DNA of 64,000 nt. It comes from JARKQH01 sp964631605. GTDB taxonomy: Bacteria; Verrucomicrobiota; Verrucomicrobiia; Limisphaerales; UBA8199. A program made the position numbers and the translations under genes. The notes beneath the pieces were generated by a model. The model ran no database searches, was not told where the DNA came from, and saw only the letters and a list, made by a program, of their open reading frames with translations. Positions 1 to 9,910 of the stretch are shown here, one piece after another. The DNA is taken from assembly GCA_964631605.1 (NCBI GenBank), contig CAZVYG010000005.1, forward strand, positions 1 to 64,000, written 5' to 3'. Within the stretch, counting starts at the first letter, position 1. Each line of letters opens with the position of its first letter.

Positions 1-89
1 CCGGTCCACATCTCCGCGCCGAGAGCCGCCCACGCTACTCGCTAATGATTGGGGGCAGTGATCGCCCGCCCCGACCAGACTTGCTTTGG

Positions 90-124
90 GAAAGCCGCTG
101 CGTACCCTGCAGCGGCTTTCTTGT
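90..124 (+). terminator. Intrinsic terminator-like hairpin
   Basis: A perfect 12-bp stem (90-101 with 109-120) encloses a 7-base loop and is followed by a short T-rich tail. It lies 40 bases before the first gene of the window, so it most likely ends a transcript that enters from the left. Bases 1-89 show no gene I can support. Confidence 0.6.
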
Positions 125-162
125 AAACATAACCAAGCCGGTTCTGAAAGCCGCATGAATAT

Positions 163-3100
163 ATGGCCACCGCACGGGCAGATAACAGCGTGACACGACA
201 CCGCCGCATCCTGGTGACCGCCGGTTTGATGTTCTTTTTGATCTCGATCCATCACTTGGAAGCGCAGTTGCCGATCCCACGCGGTCGTCCGCAACTCAAC
301 GCGGCGCGAACCTCCTTCTTCGCCGACAATGGGCAGCCCCTGCGGGGGCCGTACACCTCGACGGAATGGACGTCGGCGGCGCCCTACGACCAGATTGCGA
401 AAATCAAAGATCTGGGGCTCAATGCGGTTCATCTCTACGCGGAGGTCTTTGACCCGAATTATCCCGCCGCGGGCAGCACCGCTCCCGGCTACAACGCGGC
501 CGAGGTGGATAAGATCGTGCAGCGGACGCGGGACTTGGGTCTTTATCTGGTCATGACCATTGGCAACGGGGCCAACAACGGCAACCACAATCTCCAGTGG
601 GCCACCAATTTCTGGAATTTTTACGCCCCCCGCTACGCCAACGAGACGCACGTCCTTTACGAGATTCACAATGAACCGATGGCCTGGGGACCGTCTTATC
701 TGACGGGCACCACCCCGGCGGGCACGCTGGACATGGAAATTGCCGCTTACCGAGCAATCCGCGCCCACGCGCCGCACACGCCTGTGCTGCTCTTCAGCTA
801 CGCGGTGCTGTCCGGCAGCGGCGGGGCCAACGCCGCCTTGACCGACATTCGGGCTTTCAACCAAGCCGTGTTCGGCAATCAGAACGCCGTCTGGACCAAC
901 GAGGCGGTGGCGTTTCACGGCTACGGCGGTTGGGAAGGCACGGCCACCGCCGTGGCGGCTCTGATCAATGCCGGTTATCCCTGCTTCATGACCGAGTTCG
1001 GCTGGCCGCGCTGGGGGACGAGCCGCGGCGTCTGCCTCGAGGTGGAACTGACGACCGATTTGGAACGACTAGGCGTTTCGTGGCTGACATTCCAGTATAT
1101 CCCTCCCTCGGGCGTTTCGGATGATGTGACCCGGCCGGAGCTTTTCAAGAATGTGGTGGACAACGCCGGACTGTCCTGGACGCCCGATTACGGCACCTGG
1201 CCGGTGGCCCGCGGTGTCCAGGGGAACAACGGCCAGCCTCGCGCCACCGTCGCCAACTGGGTCAACAACGTCCTCACCGGCACGCTCCGCCTCCAGGCGG
1301 AGGATTTCGACTGGGGCGGTGAAGGCATTTCCTATCATGACACGGACAGTTCAAATAGCGGCGGCCAGTATCGGACCGCGGAGGCCGTGGATATCGCGGC
1401 GTGCAATGACACCGGCGGCGGCTACGCGGTGACCGGGACGTCCGACGGCGAGTGGCTGGAATACACGATCCTCGTCAGAGAACCCGGCTGGTATGATCTC
1501 CGGCTGCGTTATGCCACCCCGAACCGCGGTTGTGCCGTGGAAGTGATCAGCAACGCCCGCGACACGACCGGAGCGCGGACCCTGGCGCCGACCGGCGCAG
1601 ACACCACGTGGGCGACGGCCACCGTGCCCGTTTATTTGGGATTCGGCCGCCAAAAACTGCATTTGCGAATTTCCACCGGCGGTTTCGACCTGAACTGGCT
1701 GGAACTGTCCCCCACGGCCACGGGGGTGATTGCCAATGGGACATACAGGATTCTGAACGCGGCCAACGCCCTGGCCATGGAGGCCGTGACCAGCAACAAC
1801 ACCGTCATCGCGAGCGCCGATTCAGGGACGGCATCCCAGCAATGGCACGTGCAGCACATGGGTGGAGGCCAATACAAGATCACTTCGGCTCTGAATGGCT
1901 GGAGTTGGAATGGCTCCGGCAGTTCTCTGGGGTTGGTGTCCTCCTGGAGCACCAGCGACGACCGCAACTTCATTCCGCTGCCCAGCGGCGGCGGCTTCCA
2001 GCGCTTCGTCATCGTCAGCTCCGGTTTGTGCCTGAATACCTCGGCCACCAACACCGCTCCGGTGCAAAAGCAGGAGTACTCCGTGGGCGCGCCTCTCCAG
2101 CAGTGGATGCCCGTCGCGACTTCCGCGCCCGCTTTTCCCACCGCCTTGAGTGCCGCGGCGTCGTCCCCCACACAGGTTACTCTCACTTGGAACAGTGTCG
2201 CGGGGGCGACCAGCTATCAGGTGAAACGCTCGGGCAGCACGGGCGGCCCTTACACGACCCTTGCCGCCGGGGTGACGGCGACGAACTACACCGACACGGG
2301 GGTTGCCGGGGTGAAATACTACTATGTGGTGTCCGCGGTTTGCGGCGGCGTCGAAGGCGCCAACAGCCTGGAGGCGAGTGTCCAGCCACCCTACCCGTGG
2401 GCGTCGCAAGACATCGGCTCTGTCGGGGTGGGGGGCAGCGTCACCTTCAGCAACGGCGTGTTCACCGCGGGCGGTTCCGGCGCGGACATTTGGGGCACGG
2501 CCGACGCGTTCCGGTTTGTTTATTTGCCTCTGACGGGAAATGGCGTGATCACCGCCCGCGTTCTTTCGGTACAAAACACCGACGGCTGGGCCAAGGCGGG
2601 CGTGATGATGCGCGCCAGCTTGAGCGCCAACTCGGCGCATGCCTTCGTCGCGGTCACCCCAGGCAACGGCGTGGCGTGGCAATCGCGTTCCACCACCGGC
2701 GGCAACACCAGCAACAACAACACGCCCGGCCTGAATGCGCCCTTTTGGGTGAGACTGGTGCGCAGCGCCAATACCTTCACCGGCTACCGCTCGCCGGACG
2801 GGGTGACGTGGACGCAGATCGGGAGTGCAGCGATCACCATGGGCACCACAGTGTATGTGGGCCTGGCCCTGACCAGCCACAACAACTCGAGCCTCTGCAC
2901 CGCCACCTTCGACAACGTCACGGTGCCCGGCTGGCAGAACCTGACCGTGCCAGCCATGCCGACCGGTTTGGTGGCCTCGGCGGGGGGCGGGCAGGTGGAC
3001 CTGACCTGGCTGGCCTCCAGCAACGCCACCAGCTATAACGTCAAACGCGCCCCCACCGACGGCGGCGCCTACGTCGTTGTCGCCAACGTCAGCACGACGA

Positions 3101-5184
3101 ACTATAGCGACACCCAGTTGGCCAACGGAGTCGCCTATTGCTACGTGGTGTCGGCGGCGAACCTGGCCGGGGAGAGCGCCAACTCCGCCCCTGCCGACGT
3201 GCCGGGTCAGGTCGTGGCTCCCTCCGGCTTGGCTGCCACGCCAGTCTCTGCCACGCAGGTCCACCTGGTCTGGAACGCCTTCACCAATGCGACCAGCTAC
3301 AACGTGAAGCGTTCGCTGGTCAGCGGCGGACCTTACACCCCCATCGCGGCCGGCGTCACGGCGACCCACTTCACCGACACCATCACACCGGACACAAGGT
3401 ACTATTACGTTGTCAGCGCCGTGGTCGGGGGCAAGGAGACGCCAAACAGCGCGGAAGCGACGTTCGACCTGCCGTATCCGTGGCTGACGCAGGACGTGGG
3501 GGCGGTGGCAATCGCGGGCAGCGCCACTTTCAACAACGGCGCGTTTGCGGCAACGGCTTCCGGGGACGACATCTGGAACACGGCGGACGCCTTCCGATTC
3601 ATCTATGTGCCGGTCACGGGAAACGTCGTCATCACCGCCCGCGTGCTCACGCTGCAGAACACTGACCCGTGGGCCAAGGCCGGTGTGATGATCCGGCAGA
3701 GTCTGACCGCGAACTCCGCCAATGCGCTGATGGCCGTGACCCCGGGTAATGGCGTGACGTTTCAATACCGCTCAACCCCGGGCGGAAACAACAACTTCAC
3801 CAACAGCACCGGACTCGGCGCGCCTTACTGGGTCCGGCTGGTGCGCAGCGGTAATACCTTCATCGCCTACCGCTCGCCGGACGGGGTGGCCTGGACGCAG
3901 CAGGGAACTCCGGTGACGATCAGCATGGCGTCCACGGTGTACGCAGGGCTGGCACTCACCGCCCACAACAACGCCAGTTTGTGCGCGGCAACCTTCGACA
4001 ATGTCAGCGTGCCCGGCTGGCCGGTGACGCTTCCGCCCGCGGCAGCGCCCACGGGCTTGACTGCCACCGCGGTTTCATGCCTCCAAGTCAATCTCGCCTG
4101 GAACGCCTCCACCCACGCGACCAGCTACAATGTCAAACGTTCGCTCACGGAAGGCGGCCCCTACACGGTCATCACCACCGGCCTTGCCACGACGAACTAC
4201 AGCGACTACGGACTGAGCAGCGGCCAAACGTATTACTACGTTGTCAGCGCGGTGAACGCCGGCGGCGAGAGCGCCGACAGTGCCCGGGCCGTCGCCACAA
4301 CGCTGCCCCTCAGCCTGGGCGCCCTGGTCCACCGCTACAACTTCAGCGAGACCAGCGGCGCGACGGTGTCCGACTCCATCGGTGGTCCCGCCTGGAACGG
4401 CACGTTGCCTAATGGCGGCGCGTTCGCCGGCGGCCAGTTGACCCTGGCCCCCGCCTCGTCGCAACACGTGAGCTTGCCCGCCGGCATCGTCAGCATTTTG
4501 ACCAACTTCACCATCGAAGCCTGGGTGCGGCTGAACTCGACCTCCAACTGGAGCCGCATTTTCGATTTCGGTCGCAACACCACGAGCAACATGTTTCTCA
4601 CGCCACAGAACGGCAGCTCCGGCCGGCTGCGCTTCGCCATCACCACCAACGGCGCTGGTGGCGAACAGCAGATCAATGGCAGTTCAGCTTTGGCCACAGG
4701 GGTATGGCATCATGTCGCGGTAACGCTCCATGGGAACACGGGCATCCTCTACCTGAACGGCGCCGCCGTCGGGACCAATGCCGCCATGACGCTCCGGCCT
4801 TCCAGTCTTGGTTTTACCGAGAACAATTATCTCGGTCGCTCGCAATATGCGGCAGATCCCTACTTCGACGGGCTGCTGAACGAGTTTCGCCTTTATGTTG
4901 CGGCGCTCTCCGCCGACGAGATCGCCGCCACGCACGCCTTGGGGCCGGACCAGTTGTTGAGCACCACTCCGCCGCAGATCAGCATCGCGGCGTCGCCGGA
5001 TCACCTCACGCTGCGCTGGCCGCTGGCCTCCGCTGGCTACGTCCTGCAATCGCGCACGAACCTCGCCCAGGGCGACTGGATGAACGTCGCCTCGCCCGCC
5101 CCGCAAATCCTCGACGGCCAATGGCGGGTGACACTGCCACCGCCCACCAGCGCCACCCCGATTTTCTACCGATTGACGAAGTGA
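163..5184 (+). CDS. Secreted modular GH5-family glycoside hydrolase (GH5-CBM6-ricin-FN3-LamG)
   Basis: A predicted extracellular beta-glycanase of 1673 residues (cellulase/mannanase type; exact substrate unknown). A signal peptide occupies about residues 1-35. A GH5 TIM barrel spans about 40-365, with the acid/base Glu171 in an HNEP motif and the nucleophile Glu278 in FMTEFGW. A CBM6-like domain follows (about 376-516), then a ricin-B-like trefoil (about 517-650). Next come four fibronectin type III domains interleaved with two near-duplicate beta-sandwich modules (each begins PYPW, about 743-925 and 1104-1290), and a LamG/concanavalin-like domain (about 1384-1595). A terminal module of about 70 residues ends FYRLTK and recurs in other secreted proteins here. 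The xylanase gene follows within 17 bases, so the two are probably co-transcribed. Family assignment is firm; specificity is not. Confidence 0.88.
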   Translation: MATARADNSVTRHRRILVTAGLMFFLISIHHLEAQLPIPRGRPQLNAARTSFFADNGQPLRGPYTSTEWTSAAPYDQIAKIKDLGLNAVHLYAEVFDPNYPAAGSTAPGYNAAEVDKIVQRTRDLGLYLVMTIGNGANNGNHNLQWATNFWNFYAPRYANETHVLYEIHNEPMAWGPSYLTGTTPAGTLDMEIAAYRAIRAHAPHTPVLLFSYAVLSGSGGANAALTDIRAFNQAVFGNQNAVWTNEAVAFHGYGGWEGTATAVAALINAGYPCFMTEFGWPRWGTSRGVCLEVELTTDLERLGVSWLTFQYIPPSGVSDDVTRPELFKNVVDNAGLSWTPDYGTWPVARGVQGNNGQPRATVANWVNNVLTGTLRLQAEDFDWGGEGISYHDTDSSNSGGQYRTAEAVDIAACNDTGGGYAVTGTSDGEWLEYTILVREPGWYDLRLRYATPNRGCAVEVISNARDTTGARTLAPTGADTTWATATVPVYLGFGRQKLHLRISTGGFDLNWLELSPTATGVIANGTYRILNAANALAMEAVTSNNTVIASADSGTASQQWHVQHMGGGQYKITSALNGWSWNGSGSSLGLVSSWSTSDDRNFIPLPSGGGFQRFVIVSSGLCLNTSATNTAPVQKQEYSVGAPLQQWMPVATSAPAFPTALSAAASSPTQVTLTWNSVAGATSYQVKRSGSTGGPYTTLAAGVTATNYTDTGVAGVKYYYVVSAVCGGVEGANSLEASVQPPYPWASQDIGSVGVGGSVTFSNGVFTAGGSGADIWGTADAFRFVYLPLTGNGVITARVLSVQNTDGWAKAGVMMRASLSANSAHAFVAVTPGNGVAWQSRSTTGGNTSNNNTPGLNAPFWVRLVRSANTFTGYRSPDGVTWTQIGSAAITMGTTVYVGLALTSHNNSSLCTATFDNVTVPGWQNLTVPAMPTGLVASAGGGQVDLTWLASSNATSYNVKRAPTDGGAYVVVANVSTTNYSDTQLANGVAYCYVVSAANLAGESANSAPADVPGQVVAPSGLAATPVSATQVHLVWNAFTNATSYNVKRSLVSGGPYTPIAAGVTATHFTDTITPDTRYYYVVSAVVGGKETPNSAEATFDLPYPWLTQDVGAVAIAGSATFNNGAFAATASGDDIWNTADAFRFIYVPVTGNVVITARVLTLQNTDPWAKAGVMIRQSLTANSANALMAVTPGNGVTFQYRSTPGGNNNFTNSTGLGAPYWVRLVRSGNTFIAYRSPDGVAWTQQGTPVTISMASTVYAGLALTAHNNASLCAATFDNVSVPGWPVTLPPAAAPTGLTATAVSCLQVNLAWNASTHATSYNVKRSLTEGGPYTVITTGLATTNYSDYGLSSGQTYYYVVSAVNAGGESADSARAVATTLPLSLGALVHRYNFSETSGATVSDSIGGPAWNGTLPNGGAFAGGQLTLAPASSQHVSLPAGIVSILTNFTIEAWVRLNSTSNWSRIFDFGRNTTSNMFLTPQNGSSGRLRFAITTNGAGGEQQINGSSALATGVWHHVAVTLHGNTGILYLNGAAVGTNAAMTLRPSSLGFTENNYLGRSQYAADPYFDGLLNEFRLYVAALSADEIAATHALGPDQLLSTTPPQISIAASPDHLTLRWPLASAGYVLQSRTNLAQGDWMNVASPAPQILDGQWRVTLPPPTSATPIFYRLTK

Positions 5185-5201
5185 AACCGACAACGACGGA
5201 C

Positions 5202-6476
5202 ATGCCTGCCTTGAATGCCACCGCCCCCACCCACTGCCGCTGCCTCTGGACGGCCCTGCTGGTCCTGAGCGCCACGACCGCTGGGTCGGCGGATTCGCCT
5301 GCGCTCAAGGACGTTTTCAAAGACCATTTCATGGTCGGCACGGCCGTCAATCGCGCCATCACGACGGGCCGAAGCTTCCGCCGAAATCCGGAGCAGGTCA
5401 ACGCGGACATCGCCCTGGTCAAGGCGCAGTTCAACCAGATCGTGGCCGAGAATGACATGAAATGGGCCTTGCTTCATCCGCGACCGGGAAGGGACGGCTT
5501 TGATTTCAGGGCGGCCGACGCCTTCGTGGACTTCGGCTTGAGCCACCAGATGCAGTTGGCCGGGCACACGCTCGTCTGGCACGCGCAGACGCCCAACTGG
5601 GTGTTCGCCGGCACGAATCCGCCCCCGAAAACTGCCAGCGTCGCACCCGGCCCCCTGGCCAACACGAACCCCCCGGATACCAGCCGCTCCGGGCGCGGCC
5701 GATGGGGTCCCGGCTTCGGCGGCGGTTTTGGCCGCGGCTTTTCCGGTCCGCGCGCGTCTCGCGAGGAGTTGCTCCAGCGCATGCGCGAGCACATTCACAC
5801 CGTGGTCGGTCGCTACAAGGGCAAGATCAAAGTCTGGGACGTGGTCAACGAGGCCCTCGCCGACGGCGGCACAAACCTCCTGCGGCAATCGCTCTGGCTG
5901 GAGATCATTGGCCCCGACTTCATCGCCAAGGCCTTTGAATACGCCCACGAGGCCGATCCGGACGCCATTCTTCGCTACAACGACTACTCGCTGGAGGACC
6001 CCGCCAAACGCCGCAAACTCATCACGCTGATCAAGTCGCTCCAGGCGCAGAAGGTGCCCGTCCACGCCATCGGCTCCCAGGCCCACGTCAACGTCTCGAC
6101 GAGCTTTGAAACCATGGACCGGGCGCTGACGGAAATCGCAACGCTCGGCCTGCCCATTCACATCACCGAACTGGACGTCAACAGCGCGCAGAGCGGCCAG
6201 CGCGGCACCGGCGCGGACATCGCCGACAACGCCGCGACCACCCAGGGCGGATTGGTGAGCGATGCCGATCGCAAACTGGCCGAGGCTTACGCGGGCATTT
6301 TCCGGGCGTTCCTCAAACACGCCAAACACGTGGAGGTGGTCACGTTCTGGGGCGCCAATGACGCGAACTCGTGGCGTGCGCAAGGCCGTCCCCTGCTTTT
6401 CGACGGCAACAGCCAACCCAAGCCGGCCTTCCATGCCGTCATTGCGGAGGCGCGGAAGGCGGCGGGCGCTCCCTAG
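5202..6476 (+). CDS. Secreted GH10 endo-1,4-beta-xylanase
   Basis: Hydrolyses internal xylan linkages outside the cytoplasm. The 424-residue protein has an N-terminal signal peptide and a GH10 barrel with the acid/base Glu217 in DVVNEALAD and the nucleophile Glu323 in HITELDVNS. The HTLVWHAQTPNW segment is typical of the family. Residues about 136-184 form a Pro/Gly/Arg-rich low-complexity insertion (GRGRWGPGFGGGFGRGF) in a barrel loop, which is unusual for GH10. The ATG at 5202 is used here. An in-frame GTG at 5181 overlaps the stop of the upstream GH5 gene as GTGA and would add seven residues, so translational coupling is possible. Function is confident; start is moderately so. Confidence 0.9.
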   Translation: MPALNATAPTHCRCLWTALLVLSATTAGSADSPALKDVFKDHFMVGTAVNRAITTGRSFRRNPEQVNADIALVKAQFNQIVAENDMKWALLHPRPGRDGFDFRAADAFVDFGLSHQMQLAGHTLVWHAQTPNWVFAGTNPPPKTASVAPGPLANTNPPDTSRSGRGRWGPGFGGGFGRGFSGPRASREELLQRMREHIHTVVGRYKGKIKVWDVVNEALADGGTNLLRQSLWLEIIGPDFIAKAFEYAHEADPDAILRYNDYSLEDPAKRRKLITLIKSLQAQKVPVHAIGSQAHVNVSTSFETMDRALTEIATLGLPIHITELDVNSAQSGQRGTGADIADNAATTQGGLVSDADRKLAEAYAGIFRAFLKHAKHVEVVTFWGANDANSWRAQGRPLLFDGNSQPKPAFHAVIAEARKAAGAP

Positions 6477-6628
6477 GCAATGGTTCACGAACCCCAGCCG
6501 CTCTCAGCCGCCCTTCCCGGTCCCACCAGTGGCGCGCCGTCAAAGCCATTGACAAAAGGTCATCCCCCTGCCGCCACCCCGAGCCAGGAAAGCCAAACCG
6601 AGGCCCCGGTTGCGGCGCCCGTCACCTC

Positions 6629-9600
6629 ATGAAAACTCACCGTCGCCGGCTTCTCCGGCAAGCCCCCTTGTGGTTGTGCGCCTGCAGCCTCGCCGCTTGG
6701 GCCCAGGCGACCGCCCCCCGGCTGGAGATTCTGGCCCCGGATGCCAGGTCGGGTTGGGTGCGGCTGAACAGCACGTTTCACAGCAACACCGTTCTTTGGT
6801 TGCAAGCCGGCACCCACCTCGGCGCCTGGCAAACGGTCGGAACCTTCCACAACGCTCTGTTGGCTTATCCCGATGCGGCCAGCGCGGAGTGGCCCTACCG
6901 GTTTTACCGCCTGGCCGCTTCGCCGCGCGGCTCCAATGACGACTGGAAGAACCAGATTCTTTTTCCCCTCGAGCCCCTTCGCTCGTCCAACGCGATGCAG
7001 AGCGTTACCTGGGTGAAGTTTGCGCTCGTGCTGGCCGAGCCCACCCGCATCTACTATCAGGACAGCCGGAAATTCCTGTTCCATTACGACTTCGCCACGC
7101 AGCGTCTGCCGCCGTTCCAAGGCATGGACCGCGCGGGCTTTGACGCCGTCTCCTTGTGGCGCACCAACCAACAAGTGGTGCTGGGGGCGGTGCTCTATCC
7201 GCCCTTGCCGACCACGGCGGAATATGGCGTGCAGTTCGTCGGCCTCGACCCCTACACGCCCGAGGAGATTGACCGCTGGTTCAAGCTTGTGCGCGCGACG
7301 GTTTACGCCTCGAACGCCGCAGGGGCGCTCTATATGCCTTCCTTCGAGCAGGCCGAGGTGGCCAGGACCAACGCAGAGGCCTTCGCCGCGCGCGGGATTC
7401 CCCTCGGCGCACTGGACCGCTGGGTGACCCTCAACCCCTGTTATTCCACAGGGTGGGCGCTGGGCCGTCTGAAGTATTTCGCCGCGGGGGAGGTCACGGC
7501 CGCTTTTGCCGATGGCCGGCTTGCGCCGGGGGACATTCTGCTGACCGACGGTGTGCCCGCCGACACCCCGATCATCGCCGGCATTCTGACCCTGACCCCC
7601 TCGACGCCGAATTCACACACGGCGATTTTGTCGCAATCCTTCGGCCTGCCCTTTGTGTATCTGGCGGACCCGGCGGACCAGGCCCGCGCGCTGGCGTTGG
7701 CCGGCCGCAAAGTCTTGTTGCGGGCGACGGTTAGCCAGGGTGTTGCGCAGATCAAGCTCCTGGACGTGGAAGGGGCGCTCGACCCTGCGCTGGAAGCGGA
7801 AATGCTGGCGCTGAAAGTCCCCGCGCCGCTGAACTTCCAGCCGCGCGAGGTTTACGGCGCTCTCTGGGCTTCGACCGACCTGCTGGCGCCGGCCGATATC
7901 CGGTATTTCGGGGGCAAAGCGGCCAATTACGGGTTGTTGCGGCGTGCCATCCCGACGAACTGTCCGGCGGCGATCGCATTTTCATTTGACATTTGGGAGG
8001 CGTTTCTCGATCAGGTGCTGCCGGGCGGGCACACCTTGCGCGCGGAAATCGCCGCGCGCCTGGCGCCTTACACGAACTATCCGCCGGACATTGTCTCCCT
8101 CAAAACCAACCTCGCCGCGATCCGTGACCTGTTCACCCGGACGGCGACCTTCAATGCCGCCCAGCAGCAGGCGATTCTCGACGCGTTGATTCCGCACTTC
8201 GACCCGCTTCGCAAAATCCGGTTTCGGAGTTCGACCAACGTCGAGGATGCCGAGCAATTCACCGGCGCCGGCCTTTACGACAGCTACAGCGGCTGCTTGC
8301 AGGATGATCTGGATGGCGACACCGCCGGCCCCTGCTGGTGCGATTCGGCGGAGCCCAACGAGCGCGGGGTCTTTCGGGCCATCCGGAAAGTCTATGCCAG
8401 CTTCTACAACGACGACGCCTTTCTGGAACGGCTCCTCCACCGTGTGGACGAAACCCGGGTGGCGATGGGCGTCCTGGTCCACCATTCCTTCCCGGATGAG
8501 GAAGAACTGGCCAACGGCGTCGCGCTGCCGACGTTCTCCTACACCGGCTACAGCACCAATATCAGCGGCGACTTGGTGACGCAGTGGGGCGCGGTGCCGG
8601 TGGCCAACCCCGACGGCACCTCGCTTCCCGAGATCGTCAGCGCCTCTCGCTACAATCCCAACACCTCGCTCACGCTCAAACAATACTCGTCGCTGCTGCC
8701 GCTGGGGGATTATGTCATGGACTGGCCGGCGGATTACCGCGCCTTCATGGATTTGTTTGCCGCCGTAGGCGTGGCGTTCCGACAGTTCCACCCGTCCAAA
8801 AACAGTTTCCGCCTGGACTTCGAATACAAAAAGGACCTGCGCCTGGGGCGCGTGGTCAAGCAGGTGCGCGAGGTGCCGCAAACCACCGCGACCAACTCGG
8901 TAATCCCTTTTCTGGTGCACGAGCCAGTTCTGTGCACGGTTCGCCAGGCCGAAGGGGACAACGTGTTTGCCAGCCACCGGCTCAAATCGGTTTGGAACCT
9001 TCACACGGCCAATCTGCGTCTGGCGCCCACCAACCTGGCGGGCGGCATTTACACCACCGGCACCTGCGAGTTCGTGGAAAGTGGCGCGATCCAAACGCTG
9101 ACCGGCAGCCTCAGCACTTGGCCGAACGCGTCGAACGCGCCTTCGGGCACAATCAACTCCTGGACCACCGGCACGGGCGCCACCCGGCGGGCGTGGCAGC
9201 TTCAAACCGCGCTCATCACCAACGTCTCCGGCGCACAGCCGCCGGTGTTCACCCAGGCGGACTTTCCCAGGGAAGTCAGTGTGACCTATGCCACCCCGAT
9301 GCCTGTGCTCGACTGGATGGGCGGGGCGGCCACGGTGACCAACGAAACCGTTCGGCTGGAACCGCGCCCGGCGCTCTCCCCGGACGCCATTCTCCAGGAA
9401 CGGCTGCTTGTCCGCACCAACCTGGCGACCATTCAAACGAAGTTCTATTGGCCCAAGGAGCCCGAGGGCATTCTCATCTACACCGCTCCCCTCCTGCAAT
9501 TCGCCGAGACCCGGATCACCGGCCTGACCACGGAGGCCATTGTGTTGACGAATGCCTACTCGCAGACGTACGGCCCGGGCCATCACAACTTTAGCGAGGA

Positions 9601-9757
9601 ATTCATTTTCGAGCCCCGGCTCGAGCCGGGTTTGTCCCCCTCGACACTGGCCGAGCTGCAGGCCGCCAACATCCACTTGATTTACGTCCACTGGCAACTG
9701 GGGGGCAACACCACCTGGCGCGTGGTCGGCCTCGATAACAAAATCCGGCCGCTGTAA
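6629..9757 (+). CDS. Secreted PEP/pyruvate-binding-domain (dikinase-like) protein
   Basis: A 1042-residue protein with a signal peptide (Arg-rich start, hydrophobic core, AWAQA cleavage region). Residues about 25-95 resemble the module found at the C-termini of other secreted proteins here (ends FYRLAAS). A swivelling phosphohistidine domain has His330 in TPNSHTAILSQSFGLP. It is followed by an ATP-grasp nucleotide-binding domain of the PPDK/PEP-synthase type: GGKAANYG at about 428, RSSTNVEDAEQFTGAGLYDS at about 533, and a YASFYND segment. This order, His domain before ATP-grasp, matches the C-terminal half of glucan water dikinases rather than PEP synthase, and no PEP/pyruvate TIM barrel is visible. 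The substrate is unknown. An exported ATP-dependent enzyme would be odd, so it may have been repurposed. Confidence 0.75.
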   Translation: MKTHRRRLLRQAPLWLCACSLAAWAQATAPRLEILAPDARSGWVRLNSTFHSNTVLWLQAGTHLGAWQTVGTFHNALLAYPDAASAEWPYRFYRLAASPRGSNDDWKNQILFPLEPLRSSNAMQSVTWVKFALVLAEPTRIYYQDSRKFLFHYDFATQRLPPFQGMDRAGFDAVSLWRTNQQVVLGAVLYPPLPTTAEYGVQFVGLDPYTPEEIDRWFKLVRATVYASNAAGALYMPSFEQAEVARTNAEAFAARGIPLGALDRWVTLNPCYSTGWALGRLKYFAAGEVTAAFADGRLAPGDILLTDGVPADTPIIAGILTLTPSTPNSHTAILSQSFGLPFVYLADPADQARALALAGRKVLLRATVSQGVAQIKLLDVEGALDPALEAEMLALKVPAPLNFQPREVYGALWASTDLLAPADIRYFGGKAANYGLLRRAIPTNCPAAIAFSFDIWEAFLDQVLPGGHTLRAEIAARLAPYTNYPPDIVSLKTNLAAIRDLFTRTATFNAAQQQAILDALIPHFDPLRKIRFRSSTNVEDAEQFTGAGLYDSYSGCLQDDLDGDTAGPCWCDSAEPNERGVFRAIRKVYASFYNDDAFLERLLHRVDETRVAMGVLVHHSFPDEEELANGVALPTFSYTGYSTNISGDLVTQWGAVPVANPDGTSLPEIVSASRYNPNTSLTLKQYSSLLPLGDYVMDWPADYRAFMDLFAAVGVAFRQFHPSKNSFRLDFEYKKDLRLGRVVKQVREVPQTTATNSVIPFLVHEPVLCTVRQAEGDNVFASHRLKSVWNLHTANLRLAPTNLAGGIYTTGTCEFVESGAIQTLTGSLSTWPNASNAPSGTINSWTTGTGATRRAWQLQTALITNVSGAQPPVFTQADFPREVSVTYATPMPVLDWMGGAATVTNETVRLEPRPALSPDAILQERLLVRTNLATIQTKFYWPKEPEGILIYTAPLLQFAETRITGLTTEAIVLTNAYSQTYGPGHHNFSEEFIFEPRLEPGLSPSTLAELQAANIHLIYVHWQLGGNTTWRVVGLDNKIRPL

Positions 9758-9910
9758 TTTCTCGCAATCGCTGGAACACTGGTCATCAGCCGGGGACGGC
9801 GGGGAAAAGGCCGGCGGGCAACACCCTGTCCAAGCCCGTTCGCGGCAGATTTTGAACACTGTAGGCTCGACGGGTTGTCGGGAGGTTGGGCATGCTGGGA
9901 ATCGAACCTT

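Noticed and set aside
1822..3765. Long minus-strand open frame of 647 codons inside the GH5 gene
   Set aside because: It is antisense to a protein with clear domains, has Arg/Gly/His-rich composition typical of GC-rich shadow frames, and shows no motifs.
6549..6554. TTGACA before the dikinase-like gene as a -35 box
   Set aside because: No -10-like sequence occurs at a suitable distance; the following bases are GC-rich.
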